Positions 7,698 to 16,589 of a DNA stretch of 64,000 bases are shown here, piece by piece. A program made the translations under genes and the position numbers. This stretch comes from an uncultured Lachnospiraceae bacterium. GTDB lineage: Bacteria > Bacillota > Clostridia > Lachnospirales > Lachnospiraceae. The notes beneath the pieces were generated by a model, which was not told the DNA's origin, ran no database searches, and saw only the letters and a program-made list of their open reading frames with translations. The DNA lies in NCBI GenBank assembly GCA_902779575.1, contig CACZBW010000013.1:1-64000 (forward strand). Direction: 5' to 3'. Every line of letters starts with the position of its first letter. The first letter of the stretch is position 1.

Positions 7698-9824
7698 TTA
7701 CCGGCTGCCTTCCCGGACCAGTTCCACATCGATCGGCGGCACATGAGAGGGCTCGTTTGTAGCCGGTTCTCCTTCGGAATAGAAATCAATTTTCGTAAAG
7801 GAGGGGTCGTGCGCAGGCAGCTTATCCTTCACGATAATGTGGAAAGTGCGCCGCTCATATCCTGCCTCCATAAAGATAGCCACATCTTCGCGGTAATATC
7901 TCTTTTCCGGAAGCTTTCCTGTGAAGACGCGTCCCTCGTATTCAAAGCTTACGCCTCCGTTGTCGGAAATGACAAGCTTTGCGTCTCCCTCTTCCTGGAT
8001 ATAAGTTCCGGCGTAGTTTTCCACGATCCACCAGAGGTCCCCGCCGAAATCGATCTCTTCTCCGGATTCTGTTTTGAGGGAAAGATCCTGGATGAGCGGA
8101 TAGGATTTTCCGCCGATTTTTACAAAATGGTCCGGCAGCTTTTCAAGGCCGGTCTCATACTGTGCCGCTCCGAGCGTTACAGGCTCTCCGATCCTGTCCA
8201 GATACATGCCGTCCACATAGAAGCTGTTTTCATAGCTGGTGGTGAGGCGCACCATCCTGCCGTCAGCCAGCGCGCAGTCATAGTGGTAGTCCCTTGCGCC
8301 TGATTGGTACATGCTGTACTGCGGAGACATGTAATAATACAGTTCGCCTTCCCCGTCAACCTGCAGGAATCTGAGGACCTCGCCCGCAGATAACGTGATC
8401 TCACTGCCTTCGTTCCCTTCTTCGTCCAGCTCAGTTACGCTGATTTCGTGAAGCAGCCTGCAGCCGACATTGCGGCTGTCCAGTATGAGTGCATCGTCAA
8501 TCAGTGAAAAATGCAGCCAGGTGCGCCCGCGCCCGGGTTCCGGCAGGAAAGTGTAGTGCCCGTTCGGCGTGAAAGTGGTGCTCAGGCCTGATTTTGCGTC
8601 CATGAATCTCCGGGTTCTTTCACGCATATGGACACATTCCGGGTTGGAAGGGACCGCCAGATACAGGCTGTGCAGGAAGGAATCAAAGCACTGGGCGTTC
8701 TGGTTTTCAAATCGGTCGAACCCGCCGTCGGGTCTTGCGAAATTGTATACATATGCACGGTCCTGCGTGTCGTCGAGACGGTAGAAATAATAACCGTCCG
8801 CAGCGCGGAACACAAAGTAATCCGAGTTGTCGTCGGCATATTCCAGCCACCAGCCCTTCTCCTCTTTTCCGTCGCTGATCACGATGCGGTATGCTTCATA
8901 CCCGGAATTCAGGGCTTTTTCGACGCGGATGCTTCTGCTGTCATGCGGAAGCCTGTAATCAGTGTTCTTTTCCAGCTGGGCGATAAAGCTTTCCGGCGTT
9001 GCGGCCGCGGCTTCTGACATGGGGCCGTCCAGCGCCGTATAGGGAATGGAGACGTGTACCGCCTTGCGGGAATCCATACCCTGCTGATTTTTCTTCTTTT
9101 CCGGGATCATCGTTGCGTCAAAATAAAAGCGCAGCCCCAGATAATCCGCTGTCCATGCGGGAGTCGTCTTTCCGCCGTCTGTATAAAGTCCCTCCAGAGC
9201 ATATTTGTTCTCAAGGGCTGCTTCCAGGCGCTCCGGAAGGCTGCCGGGATCCGTCAGGAAATCCGCCGGCGTCAGAGGCATGCCGCTCTGTGTATCGTAC
9301 ACAGAGGCGCGGAAGCGGCAGTTTTCTGCTTCGCTGAGCCAGTCCCCCTCCTTTTCGCCGATGCCGGATATCATCTCCGCTTCCAGAATACTGAAAAGGA
9401 CACTGTCCGCGCGTGTTACGTTCACGATACAGGAAACATTATGGTAGCGGAAATGGTCCTCCGCGCCGGAGCCTGCTTTTCTCTTCCGATACCTGTTTTC
9501 CGCAAGAAAACGCTCCGCTTCGGCTTCGACGGTTTCTTTCGCGCGCGCATTTACTTCGGCGATGATCCGGGAAAGTGCTTCCGGGACATCGTCCTCTGCC
9601 GTCAGCTCTGTATATCTGCCGTATACCCCGATCCTTTTTTCCGGATCCACGGAAAACAGCTCCCGGAGAACGGTTTTGACAGGATACACTTCAACTTTAT
9701 TGTCTGAGACCTTTTTTCTCTGCGGCGGTGCGGCGGCAGCGCTCAGCTCCCTGTCAAAACCTGCCAGAAAGACAGCCGCAAGAACTGCAGTACAGATCAG
9801 GATCATTTTATTCATTCTATTCAT
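7698..9824 (-). CDS. large secreted protein with DUF3298-like N-terminal region
   Basis: A 708-residue protein with an N-terminal hydrophobic segment (residues 7-29) that looks like a signal peptide or membrane anchor. Residues about 50-215 contain repeated patterns such as SVLFSILEAE, RFRASVYDTQSGMPLTPADF and LPERLEAALE. These resemble the DUF3298/RsiV-type region of the truncated protein at the right edge of this window (63450-64000). The remaining 490 residues are beta-rich, with many aromatic residues, and I do not recognise them. It would act at the cell surface or outside. It is the first gene of a leftward four-gene cluster. Confidence 0.65.
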   Translation of the reverse strand: MNRMNKMILICTAVLAAVFLAGFDRELSAAAAPPQRKKVSDNKVEVYPVKTVLRELFSVDPEKRIGVYGRYTELTAEDDVPEALSRIIAEVNARAKETVEAEAERFLAENRYRKRKAGSGAEDHFRYHNVSCIVNVTRADSVLFSILEAEMISGIGEKEGDWLSEAENCRFRASVYDTQSGMPLTPADFLTDPGSLPERLEAALENKYALEGLYTDGGKTTPAWTADYLGLRFYFDATMIPEKKKNQQGMDSRKAVHVSIPYTALDGPMSEAAAATPESFIAQLEKNTDYRLPHDSRSIRVEKALNSGYEAYRIVISDGKEEKGWWLEYADDNSDYFVFRAADGYYFYRLDDTQDRAYVYNFARPDGGFDRFENQNAQCFDSFLHSLYLAVPSNPECVHMRERTRRFMDAKSGLSTTFTPNGHYTFLPEPGRGRTWLHFSLIDDALILDSRNVGCRLLHEISVTELDEEGNEGSEITLSAGEVLRFLQVDGEGELYYYMSPQYSMYQSGARDYHYDCALADGRMVRLTTSYENSFYVDGMYLDRIGEPVTLGAAQYETGLEKLPDHFVKIGGKSYPLIQDLSLKTESGEEIDFGGDLWWIVENYAGTYIQEEGDAKLVISDNGGVSFEYEGRVFTGKLPEKRYYREDVAIFMEAGYERRTFHIIVKDKLPAHDPSFTKIDFYSEGEPATNEPSHVPPIDVELVREGSR

Positions 9825-10209
9825 ATCGTCCTCCCGGTTCTCTGAGGGTTTTTTTTGTTACGGAGCAATTTCCGGCCTGTCGGAAAGGCAGCGGGATCCA
9901 TTCCGGACCGGCGCCCGGAAACAGCGGCCGATTCCATGACTGCTGACACCCAGGTCCATTCCGGACGGCCAGCGTACAAACAGCAGGCTTTCTGAGATAA
10001 TTATATGAAAAGAGAGAGAAAAACGCCATGTCCTTTTTACCTGTTGATTTTTGGGAAAGGTTTGTATATATTGATGGGGTTGTTAATTGGATGGAATATT
10101 TTATGGGAGACCGGTCTGTTTCCGTGAGCGCCTGCCTGATGGCGCGGAGCGTTTCTGCTGCGCATTTTTCTTCCGGGCATGACAGGGACAGAGCCGGAGA
10201 GGAGGAAGA
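9825..10209. other. 385-bp intergenic region between divergent genes
   Basis: It separates the leftward secreted-protein gene from the rightward PAP2 gene. On the + strand it holds the promoter at 10044-10072. On the - strand there is a TATAAT at 10000-10005 without a convincing -35 box. No short gene could be supported. Confidence 0.5.
10044..10072 (+). promoter_or_regulatory. promoter of the PAP2 phosphatase gene
   Basis: TTGATT (10044-10049), 17-bp spacer, TATATT (10067-10072). It gives a leader of about 130 nt. Confidence 0.6.
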
Positions 10210-11184
10210 ATGGATATTCAATATTTGCTGTTTCTTCAGGAGTTTCGAAACAGGATCAATGATGCGTGGACGCCCTTTATGGAATGGGTTTCGATGTTTG
10301 CGGTGACCTATCTGATCCTGATTCCTGTTTTTGTGTACTGGTGTATTGATAAAAAGAAGGGTCTGTATACACTGGCAACCTACTACGTCTGCATCGCGGT
10401 AAACGCCGTGGTCAAGCTGACAGCCTGCATTTACCGTCCGTGGATCCGGGACAGCCGAGTGCTTCCCGCGGGTGATTCGATCAGAACAGCCACAGGGTAT
10501 TCCTTCCCCAGCGGACATACCACTACCGCCGCGCCTCTGTACGGAGGACTTGCGGTCAGTGCCTGGGAGAAGAAGAGCCTTCGCGGGATTTCCGTTCTGT
10601 GTGTCCTGTGCGCTCTGCTGACAGGATTTTCCCGCAACTATCTGGGCGTGCATACGCCGCAGGATGTATTTGTGGGAATTTCGGAGGCAATCTTCTGGCT
10701 GATTATTATGTCGAAGCTTTTCGGCTATCTGGAGGAGCATCCGGAGAAAGAGGACCGGTTCCTGCTGATCGCCTTTGCCGCCTGCCTGATCGGACTCATC
10801 TATATTACCTTCAAAGGATACCCGATGGATTACAATGCGGAAGGAAAGCTGATCGTCGATCCGCAGAAGATGATGAATGACGGCTACGGGGATATCGGCA
10901 AGCTGATGGGCTTTGTGATTGCAAGATTTATCGAGAAGCGCTGGGTCCGCTTCCGTTCTGCCGGTTTTACGGCAAGCGGGATTCTCCTCAGCGCGATTGG
11001 ACTGGTGCCGGCCTGGGTTCTGATCAAGTATGCAAAACCCGCGATTCAGAGTCTGCTTGGCGGACACTGGGGCAAGCTCTCCTATAATATTATTTTTGCC
11101 ATTTACCTTATTCTGGTTTATCCGCTGGTGATCAGGCTGGTGACAGGCAGAAAAGAAGAATCTGAGGTGGCCGGCAGAGCCTGA
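10210..11184 (+). CDS. PAP2-family membrane phosphatase
   Basis: A 324-residue membrane phosphatase. The three phosphatase signatures are present: KLTACIYRP (K69, R76-P77), PSGHTTT (residues 100-106) and SRNYLGVHTPQD (R142, H148, D152). About seven to eight hydrophobic helices surround them. Members dephosphorylate lipid phosphates such as undecaprenyl pyrophosphate or phosphatidic acid; which one applies here cannot be told. The C-terminal 150 residues extend beyond the core domain with further helices. A GGAGGAAGA ribosome site precedes ATG 10210. It converges on queT across a shared terminator. Confidence 0.9.
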   Translation: MDIQYLLFLQEFRNRINDAWTPFMEWVSMFAVTYLILIPVFVYWCIDKKKGLYTLATYYVCIAVNAVVKLTACIYRPWIRDSRVLPAGDSIRTATGYSFPSGHTTTAAPLYGGLAVSAWEKKSLRGISVLCVLCALLTGFSRNYLGVHTPQDVFVGISEAIFWLIIMSKLFGYLEEHPEKEDRFLLIAFAACLIGLIYITFKGYPMDYNAEGKLIVDPQKMMNDGYGDIGKLMGFVIARFIEKRWVRFRSAGFTASGILLSAIGLVPAWVLIKYAKPAIQSLLGGHWGKLSYNIIFAIYLILVYPLVIRLVTGRKEESEVAGRA

Positions 11185-11273
11185 GAGAGGCTTGCAGGAA
11201 TCCGCGCTGCGGCGGATAAAGTGTAAGGGAAATACCAGAAAGCCTGCGCAGCTGCCGGTAAAGCATAAAAATA

Positions 11274-11318
11274 TAAAAAAAGAGAGAGGCGCATATGACC
11301 GCACCTCTCTTTTTTATA
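11274..11318. terminator. bidirectional terminator between the PAP2 gene and queT
   Basis: AGAGAGG and CCTCTCT form a stem with A runs on one side and T runs on the other (TTTTTTATATT rightward, and a T run leftward), so it can serve both convergent genes. Confidence 0.8.
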
Positions 11319-11329
11319 TTCCGGGACTG

Positions 11330-11827
11330 TTATCCATGAAAATTATTGAATCCGGGAATTTTGTCCCTGTATTTCTCAAGCGCCAGCAGGAAAATCAGGC
11401 CGATCACTCCGCAGCTGAGGACTTCGCCGAGACCGACGGTCAGCATCTGTAGCGGGATCGGAATATTCACTCCGTAGCCGTAGAACAGGACGAACGGCAC
11501 GATGACGGTGTTGGCCAGGATCGGCGGAACCGGCACCGCAAATTTGTATTTCCTCAGCGCATAGCTTCCGAGGGCGCCGATCAGCGTCGCAAGGCTGCCG
11601 AACGCAATGTCCAGCGGAATGGCTCCGCCGAGGAAATTGCCGATCAGGCATCCGACAAAGAGTCCGGGGATGGCTGCGCTTGTGAAGTAAGGCAGGATGG
11701 TCAGTCCTTCCGCGATCCTTACCTGGACCTCGCGGAAGCTGATCGGGGCGAAGATCTGTACCAGTACGACATAGATCGCCGCGATGACTGCTGCCTGGGT
11801 CAGGAACAGTACGCTTTTGTTTCTCAT
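11330..11827 (-). CDS. queT: QueT-family queuosine precursor transporter
   Basis: A 165-residue membrane protein of the QueT family, an ECF-type S component importing preQ1/queuosine precursors. Features include five to six hydrophobic segments and the conserved FAPISFREVQVRIAEGLTILP segment near residues 26-46, plus GLFVGCLIGNF. The preQ1-I riboswitch directly upstream is independent support for substrate. No queuosine biosynthesis genes or energising ECF genes lie in the window, so it probably works with a shared ECF module elsewhere. The start ATG 11827 lies 9 nt from the riboswitch-embedded GGAGG. Confidence 0.93.
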   Translation of the reverse strand: MRNKSVLFLTQAAVIAAIYVVLVQIFAPISFREVQVRIAEGLTILPYFTSAAIPGLFVGCLIGNFLGGAIPLDIAFGSLATLIGALGSYALRKYKFAVPVPPILANTVIVPFVLFYGYGVNIPIPLQMLTVGLGEVLSCGVIGLIFLLALEKYRDKIPGFNNFHG

Positions 11828-11836
11828 TTTCAGTTT

Positions 11837-11880
11837 CCTCCGTAGTTTTTATTAACGTGGGGATGGTCACGAACCCACGA
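11837..11880 (-). promoter_or_regulatory. preQ1-I riboswitch controlling queT
   Basis: Read leftward from 11880: a CGTGG-type P1 stem (CGTGG...CCACG), a 14-nt loop containing GTTCGTGACCATCC, then an A-rich tail TTAATAAAAACTA, ending in the ribosome site CGGAGG. This is the preQ1-I architecture: hairpin plus A-rich tail folding into an H-type pseudoknot. Because the tail runs into the Shine-Dalgarno sequence, ligand binding should block translation initiation of queT. Confidence 0.88.
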
Positions 11881-11885
11881 GGGGC

Positions 11886-11915
11886 AGTGTACATCAAAGC
11901 GGATCAAGCCGTCAA
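11886..11915 (-). promoter_or_regulatory. promoter of queT
   Basis: Leftward TTGACG (11915-11910), 18-bp spacer, TACACT (11891-11886). Transcription would start around 11879, right at the first base of the riboswitch, so the leader is essentially the aptamer alone. Confidence 0.7.
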
Positions 11916-12055
11916 GCGGATTCTGCGGAGTATTTCAGATGGATTCCGTGAATTTCTATCGTCAGCTTCCGTGAAAATACCTTCAGGCGGAATCCATGGG
12001 ATTTTTCTCCCGGCGCCCCTTGTAAAGCGGAAAAAGAAGAGTACAATGTCAAGTA

Positions 12056-12084
12056 CGCCCGGGTTCTGCCCGGGGCGTTTCTTT
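12056..12084 (+). terminator. weak hairpin in the 5' region of the second MATE gene
   Basis: CGCCCGGG and CCCGGGGCG pair across TTCTG, followed by TTTCTTTC. A possible -10 TACAAT lies just upstream at about 12042-12047 (with TTGTAA 16 bp before it). It is either an early attenuator of the MATE gene or an incidental GC-rich hairpin. The remainder of 11916-12174 shows nothing else. Confidence 0.35.
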
Positions 12085-12174
12085 CAAAATGGGACAGGCG
12101 GCCATCGGCGGAGCGGCATTTTCCGGCTTGTGAAGGGGCCTGACGGTTTCTGGGTTTGTACAGGGTATGACGGC

Positions 12175-13569
12175 ATGAACGAGAGTGCAAAAACATCCAA
12201 TCAGATTACGGAAGGCGTGATCTGGAAACAGCTGCTGCTGTTTTTCTTTCCCCTTCTGTTCGGAACATTTTTCCAGATGCTCTATAACACGACAGATACC
12301 ATCATCGTGGGGCGTTTTATCGGGACGACAGCCCTGTCCGCCATCGGCGGAGCACCGGCAATGATTATCAACCTGCTGATCGGCGCGCTTACGGGTCTCA
12401 GCTCCGGCGCGACGGTTATCATCGCCCAGTTTTACGGGGCGGGGGAGAAAAAGCATGTCTCCGATACGGTGCATACGGCTGTGGGGATGGCTCTGATTCT
12501 GGGCGCCGCCGCCATGATCTTCGGAATGCTGATGGCAAGACGGCTGCTGGTGGTCATGAATACCCCGCAGGATGCTCTGGAGGAATCGGTCACTTATCTT
12601 ACGGTTTATTTCGCGGGGATGATCCCGAATATCTTTTACAATACCGGCGCCGGTATTCTCCGCGCCATCGGGGATTCGAGGCGGCCGCTGTTTTTCCTGG
12701 TGGTATCCTGCCTGACGAATATCGTCCTCGATATCCTTTTTGTCCCGGTTCTGGGGATGGGCGTCATGGGCGCCGCCCTGGCGACGATCCTCTGCCAGAC
12801 GCTCGCCGCTGCCCTGGTTTTGGCTGTCCTGATGAAGAGCAGGGAGAGCTACCGGCTGGAGCCCGCAAAGATCCGCATTTCCCGGGAATATCTCAGAAGA
12901 ATTCTGAAGATCGGGATTCCGGCCATGCTGCAGTCCATGACCTACTCCGTAACGAATGTAATTCTCCAGGTGGTTGTAAATGGATTCGGAACCGCCTATG
13001 TCGCGGGCTGGGCTGCCTGCGCCAAGGGCGACCAGCTTTTCTGGATGCTGACCCAGTCTTTCGGGATCGCGGTGACCACTTTTGTGGGACAGAATTACGG
13101 CGCCGGGCATTACCAGCGCGTACGCAAATGCATCCGGCAGGGTTTCCTGATCGAGACGATCCTGACCCTGACCTGCGTGGCCTTTCTGTGGACCGCTACG
13201 GGCCTGATCCTTTCCTTATTTACAACCGACAAAGAAGTATTTGATCTGGCCTTCGGGATGATGCATTTCTTTATTCCCTGCTATGTGACCTGGATCTGCA
13301 ACGAAATTATCTCCTCTACCCTGAGAGGGCTGGGCGATTCGATTTTCCCCATGATTATCTCCATATCCGGAGTATGTGTGTTCAGAATCGTGTGGGTCCT
13401 GACCGCGGTGCGGATCTGGCCCCAGTTCCGGACGATCATGCTGAGCTATCCCATCAGCTGGGTCCTCACGTCGATTCTCCTGGTTCTTTATTTTTCCCTC
13501 GTCTGGATGCGTTCCGGGAGACTCAAAGGGATCGAGCGGCCGGCCGGGCAGAAAGCCCCGGTCTGGTAA
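12175..13569 (+). CDS. MATE-family efflux transporter
   Basis: A 464-residue protein from ATG 12175, with about twelve transmembrane helices in two homologous halves. WKQLLLFFFPLLFGTFFQMLYNTTDTIIVGRFIG near the N-terminus and the repeated IRAIGDSRRPLFFLVVS-type motif are MATE hallmarks. The frame is open about 106 codons further upstream, but that part would overlap the queT promoter and riboswitch and is not MATE-like, so I start at MNESAKTSN. The ribosome site is poor (AGGG 9 bp upstream). The substrate is unknown. Confidence 0.9.
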   Translation: MNESAKTSNQITEGVIWKQLLLFFFPLLFGTFFQMLYNTTDTIIVGRFIGTTALSAIGGAPAMIINLLIGALTGLSSGATVIIAQFYGAGEKKHVSDTVHTAVGMALILGAAAMIFGMLMARRLLVVMNTPQDALEESVTYLTVYFAGMIPNIFYNTGAGILRAIGDSRRPLFFLVVSCLTNIVLDILFVPVLGMGVMGAALATILCQTLAAALVLAVLMKSRESYRLEPAKIRISREYLRRILKIGIPAMLQSMTYSVTNVILQVVVNGFGTAYVAGWAACAKGDQLFWMLTQSFGIAVTTFVGQNYGAGHYQRVRKCIRQGFLIETILTLTCVAFLWTATGLILSLFTTDKEVFDLAFGMMHFFIPCYVTWICNEIISSTLRGLGDSIFPMIISISGVCVFRIVWVLTAVRIWPQFRTIMLSYPISWVLTSILLVLYFSLVWMRSGRLKGIERPAGQKAPVW

Positions 13570-13692
13570 TTATGAATGGAAGAACCAGCCGGCGCATTCC
13601 CGTGAGTCAGTCATGGGGGCCGCGAAGCTGCTGACCAGGGCAAATCAGGGCTGTGAGGCGGGAACAGGCCGGGAGAAGCCGCAAATGCTGTA

Positions 13693-13721
13693 TTGAATTT
13701 CAGGGCTCAGCTGATTATAAT
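13693..13721 (+). promoter_or_regulatory. promoter of asnS
   Basis: TTGAAT (13693-13698), 17-bp spacer, TATAAT (13716-13721). The leader is only about 65 nt, too short for a T-box. Confidence 0.7.
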
Positions 13722-13794
13722 GTCATTTATGATATTTGGGAGCCTGAACAGAAGGTGGAAGGCGCACCTCACACATGGATAAGGAGTGGACAGT

Positions 13795-15183
13795 ATGGAA
13801 CTGGTAACGGTAAAAGAATTATATGGAAAGCGTGAGGAATATATCGGAAAGACGATTTCCGTGGGCGGCTGGGTGCGCAGCATCCGCGATTCGAAGACCT
13901 TCGGATTCCTTGTTCTGCATGACGGAACATTTTTTGATACGCTGCAGGTTGTATTCGGAGACAAGCTTGAGAATTTCGCGGAGATCTGCAAGTATAATGT
14001 CGGATCAGCCGTCATCGTGACCGGCGAACTGGTCGCGACGCCGGACGCCAGACAGCCTTTTGAGATCCAGGCCAGTGAAATAGTGCTGGAAGGTGCCTCC
14101 ACGCCGGATTATCCGATGCAGAAGAAGCGCCATACGGTTGAGTTCATGCGCACGATCCCGCATCTGCGCCCGAGGACGAACCTGTTCCAGGCGACTTTCC
14201 GCGTGCGTTCCCTGGCGGCGTACGCGATCCACAAGTTCTTCCAGGAGAGGAACTTTGTGTATATTCATACCCCGATCATCACTGCTTCGGATGCAGAGGG
14301 CGCCGGAGAGATGTTCCGCTGCACGACTCTGGATCTTGAGGACCTGCCGCGCGACGACAAGGGCGCTGTGGATTTCAGTAAGGATTTCTTCGGCCAGTCC
14401 ACCCACCTGACGGTTTCCGGACAGATCGATGTCGAGCCTTTCGCCCAGGCTTTCCGCAATGTTTATACCTTTGGCCCGACCTTCCGCGCGGAGAACTCGA
14501 ACACGACCAGGCACGCGGCGGAATTCTGGATGATCGAGCCGGAGATTTCATTTGCGGATCTTCAGGATGATATGAAGCTTGCAGAGGAGATGCTCAAGTA
14601 TATCTTCCGCTATGTTCTTGAAAATGCTCCGGAAGAGATGCAGTTCTTCAACCAGTTTATCGACAAGGGACTGCTGGAGAGACTGAACCATGTCATGAAC
14701 AGCGACTTCGGCCGCGTGACTTATACAGAGGCGATCAGACTTCTGGAGAAGAACAACGACAAGTTTGATTACAAGGTATACTGGGGCTGCGATCTGCAGA
14801 CAGAGCATGAGCGCTATCTGACCGAGCAGATCTTCAAGCGTCCGGTCTTTGTCACGGATTATCCGCGTGAGATCAAGGCATTCTATATGAAGCTGAACGA
14901 AGACGGCAAGACCGTTGCGGCTATGGACTGCCTCGTTCCGGGAATCGGCGAGATCATCGGCGGTTCTCAGCGTGAGGAGAACTTTGATATCCTGAAAGCC
15001 CGCATCGACGAGCTTGGCATGGATGAGAAGGAATATAAATATTACCTTGATATCCGCAGATACGGCACGACCAGACATGCGGGCTTCGGCCTTGGTTTCG
15101 AGCGCCTTGTCATGTACCTGACCGGCGTCGGCAACATCCGCGACGTGCTTCCGTATCCGAGAACAGTCGGAAACCTGCAGTAA
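13795..15183 (+). CDS. asnS: asparaginyl-tRNA synthetase
   Basis: A 462-residue class IIb aminoacyl-tRNA synthetase that charges tRNA-Asn. An OB-fold anticodon-binding domain ([22 protein letters not shown]) is followed by the catalytic core: motif 2 [21 protein letters not shown] and motif 3 [19 protein letters not shown] near the C-terminus. The length fits AsnS. I chose ATG 13795 because AAGGAG lies 8 nt upstream; a GTG three codons earlier overlaps that site. Transcribed alone from the promoter at 13693-13721. Confidence 0.97.
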   Translation: MELVTVKELYGKREEYIGKTISVGGWVRSIRDSKTFGFLVLHDGTFFDTLQVVFGDKLENFAEICKYNVGSAVIVTGELVATPDARQPFEIQASEIVLEGASTPDYPMQKKRHTVEFMRTIPHLRPRTNLFQATFRVRSLAAYAIHKFFQERNFVYIHTPIITASDAEGAGEMFRCTTLDLEDLPRDDKGAVDFSKDFFGQSTHLTVSGQIDVEPFAQAFRNVYTFGPTFRAENSNTTRHAAEFWMIEPEISFADLQDDMKLAEEMLKYIFRYVLENAPEEMQFFNQFIDKGLLERLNHVMNSDFGRVTYTEAIRLLEKNNDKFDYKVYWGCDLQTEHERYLTEQIFKRPVFVTDYPREIKAFYMKLNEDGKTVAAMDCLVPGIGEIIGGSQREENFDILKARIDELGMDEKEYKYYLDIRRYGTTRHAGFGLGFERLVMYLTGVGNIRDVLPYPRTVGNLQ

Positions 15184-15185
15184 AA

Positions 15186-15338
15186 GTTACTATTCACGGC
15201 CTCAGACAGGAGCATCTGAGATGCGCATACGCGCGAAGCACGGATGGTCTGCTCTGTACGCTATTCCATTAAGGCAGCAAGGCTGCCAGGCGAAATATGT
15301 GTGAGCTTGCAATATGGAGTTTCGTGAATAGTCGTAAC
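15186..15338. repeat. 153-bp element bounded by 10-bp inverted repeats
   Basis: It begins GTTACTATTCACG and ends CGTGAATAGTCGTAAC, an imperfect inverted repeat with a 10-bp perfect core. Inside lie smaller hairpins (GCATC-TGA-GATGC and GGCAGC-AAG-GCTGCC). This looks like a mobile or dispersed structured intergenic repeat; elements ending in GTGAATAGTAAC-like termini are familiar from Lachnospiraceae genomes (from memory, not searched). Only one copy is visible here. Confidence 0.5.
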
Positions 15339-15374
15339 CTGAATAAATGACAGTACCAGAAGAGAGGTGATCGC

Positions 15375-16442
15375 TTGGCAGGAAGAAGAGACGAAGAAGA
15401 CCGCTGGGAGGAGCCCGGCGGCCGGCAGAAAAAAGGCTCTGCAGTCGGTAATTTTTTCATAACAGTCGTTCTTGTGGTGGCGATCGGCGTCTTTGCATAC
15501 TCCGGCTATAAGCTTCTGGGTTATTACATGGCCTACAAAGCGGGCTCGGACGAGTACAGCGGGCTCAACGATGAATTCGTGCAGATGGATCAGGGAGACC
15601 CCGGATCTGTCAGCCCGGCAGCTTCCGGCGGCCAGGCAGGAGCTTCTGCCGGTCCTGAGGGAACGGATGAATCCGCAGCGGGAACAGAAGGGGCTGCCGG
15701 CACAGCTGAATCGGAAGGGGAATCTTCCTCCGGGACGCACAAAACCTATAAGTTTGCCTTCTTAAGCAGTATTGAAGATCTGGAGAAGCCGGAGAAGCTC
15801 GAGAAACTCCTGGAGGAGGCCGAGAAGGAAGAAACGGTTGAAAGCGGCGTTCCGGTCAGTCTTCCGAGGCTGAAGAACCCGATTAATTTCGTGAATCTTC
15901 ATGAGGTGAATCCGGAAGTGGTGGGATGGATCCGGATCGGAGCCATCGACGTGTCCTATCCGGTCGCCCAGGCTGCGGACAATGATTTCTACCTGCACCG
16001 CACCTTCCGCAAGGAAGACAACTTTGCAGGCTGCATTTTCCTGAACTGTGACAATAAGAAGGATTTCTCCGACCAGAATTCCATCATCTACGGGCACAAC
16101 ATGAAGAATCTGTCCATGTTCGGAAGACTGAAGGAATTCGCGAATCAGGAGACCTACGAAAAGGACCATTATTTCTGGGTCTTCACCCCGAAATTCATCT
16201 ATCAGTATGAGATTTTCTCCTGCTCCCTGGTCAACAAGGCGGGGAATCCCTACGTGGTCCATTTCGAAATTCCTGACTACGAGAAGTTTATTGAGCAGTG
16301 CATCGCGGCCAGCGAGATCGACTGCGGAGACGTGAAGATAACGCCGAAGGACCGCATTATGACCCTGTCGACCTGCACCGGCGACAGCGAGACGAGGAGG
16401 ATCCTGCAGGGCGTACTGAAACAGGTATACATTTCCGTGTGA
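15375..16442 (+). CDS. srtB: class B sortase
   Basis: A 355-residue membrane-anchored transpeptidase. One transmembrane segment lies at residues 25-52, followed by a Gly/Ala/Ser/Glu-rich linker to about residue 120, then the sortase domain. The catalytic triad is visible: His in YGHNM (about H241), Cys in TLSTCTGD (C334) and Arg in ETRR (341-342). Spacing and the STCTGD motif match class B. It would attach surface proteins to the cell wall. The start is TTG 15375, preceded by GAGAGGTGA. No substrate with a sorting signal is seen nearby. Confidence 0.92.
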   Translation: MAGRRDEEDRWEEPGGRQKKGSAVGNFFITVVLVVAIGVFAYSGYKLLGYYMAYKAGSDEYSGLNDEFVQMDQGDPGSVSPAASGGQAGASAGPEGTDESAAGTEGAAGTAESEGESSSGTHKTYKFAFLSSIEDLEKPEKLEKLLEEAEKEETVESGVPVSLPRLKNPINFVNLHEVNPEVVGWIRIGAIDVSYPVAQAADNDFYLHRTFRKEDNFAGCIFLNCDNKKDFSDQNSIIYGHNMKNLSMFGRLKEFANQETYEKDHYFWVFTPKFIYQYEIFSCSLVNKAGNPYVVHFEIPDYEKFIEQCIAASEIDCGDVKITPKDRIMTLSTCTGDSETRRILQGVLKQVYISV

Positions 16443-16498
16443 CGGGGTGCTGCAGCTGTCACAAAAAACTGACGTAACAGAAAAAGAGAAAGTTATCA

Positions 16499-16530
16499 GC
16501 CCGCAGGCGCTCTCATGTGCCTGCGGGCTG
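16499..16530 (+). terminator. perfect 11-bp hairpin after the sortase gene
   Basis: AGCCCGCAGGC and GCCTGCGGGCT flank a 10-nt loop. There is no T run; instead the extended -10 of the next promoter follows at once. It may slow transcription from the sortase gene or act on the adjoining promoter as an operator. Confidence 0.5.
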
Positions 16531-16539
16531 TGCTATAAT
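16531..16539 (+). promoter_or_regulatory. extended -10 promoter for the sirtuin gene
   Basis: TGC-TATAAT (TATAAT at 16534-16539) is an extended -10 element. The -35 region is not recognisable and is occupied by the hairpin 16499-16530. Confidence 0.5.
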
Positions 16540-16589
16540 GGCTGAAAAGGATAGTGCGCACTGCATCCGCCGGGCGCTCGCAATCAGGA

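Noticed and set aside
9817-11304. Antisense open frame (495 codons) opposite the PAP2 gene
   Set aside because: It crosses the bidirectional terminator and the PAP2 promoter, and its translation is unlike any family; the PAP2 frame carries the three phosphatase motifs.
11857-12174. N-terminal extension of the second MATE gene
   Set aside because: The open frame would overlap the queT riboswitch and promoter, and the extra 106 residues are not MATE-like.
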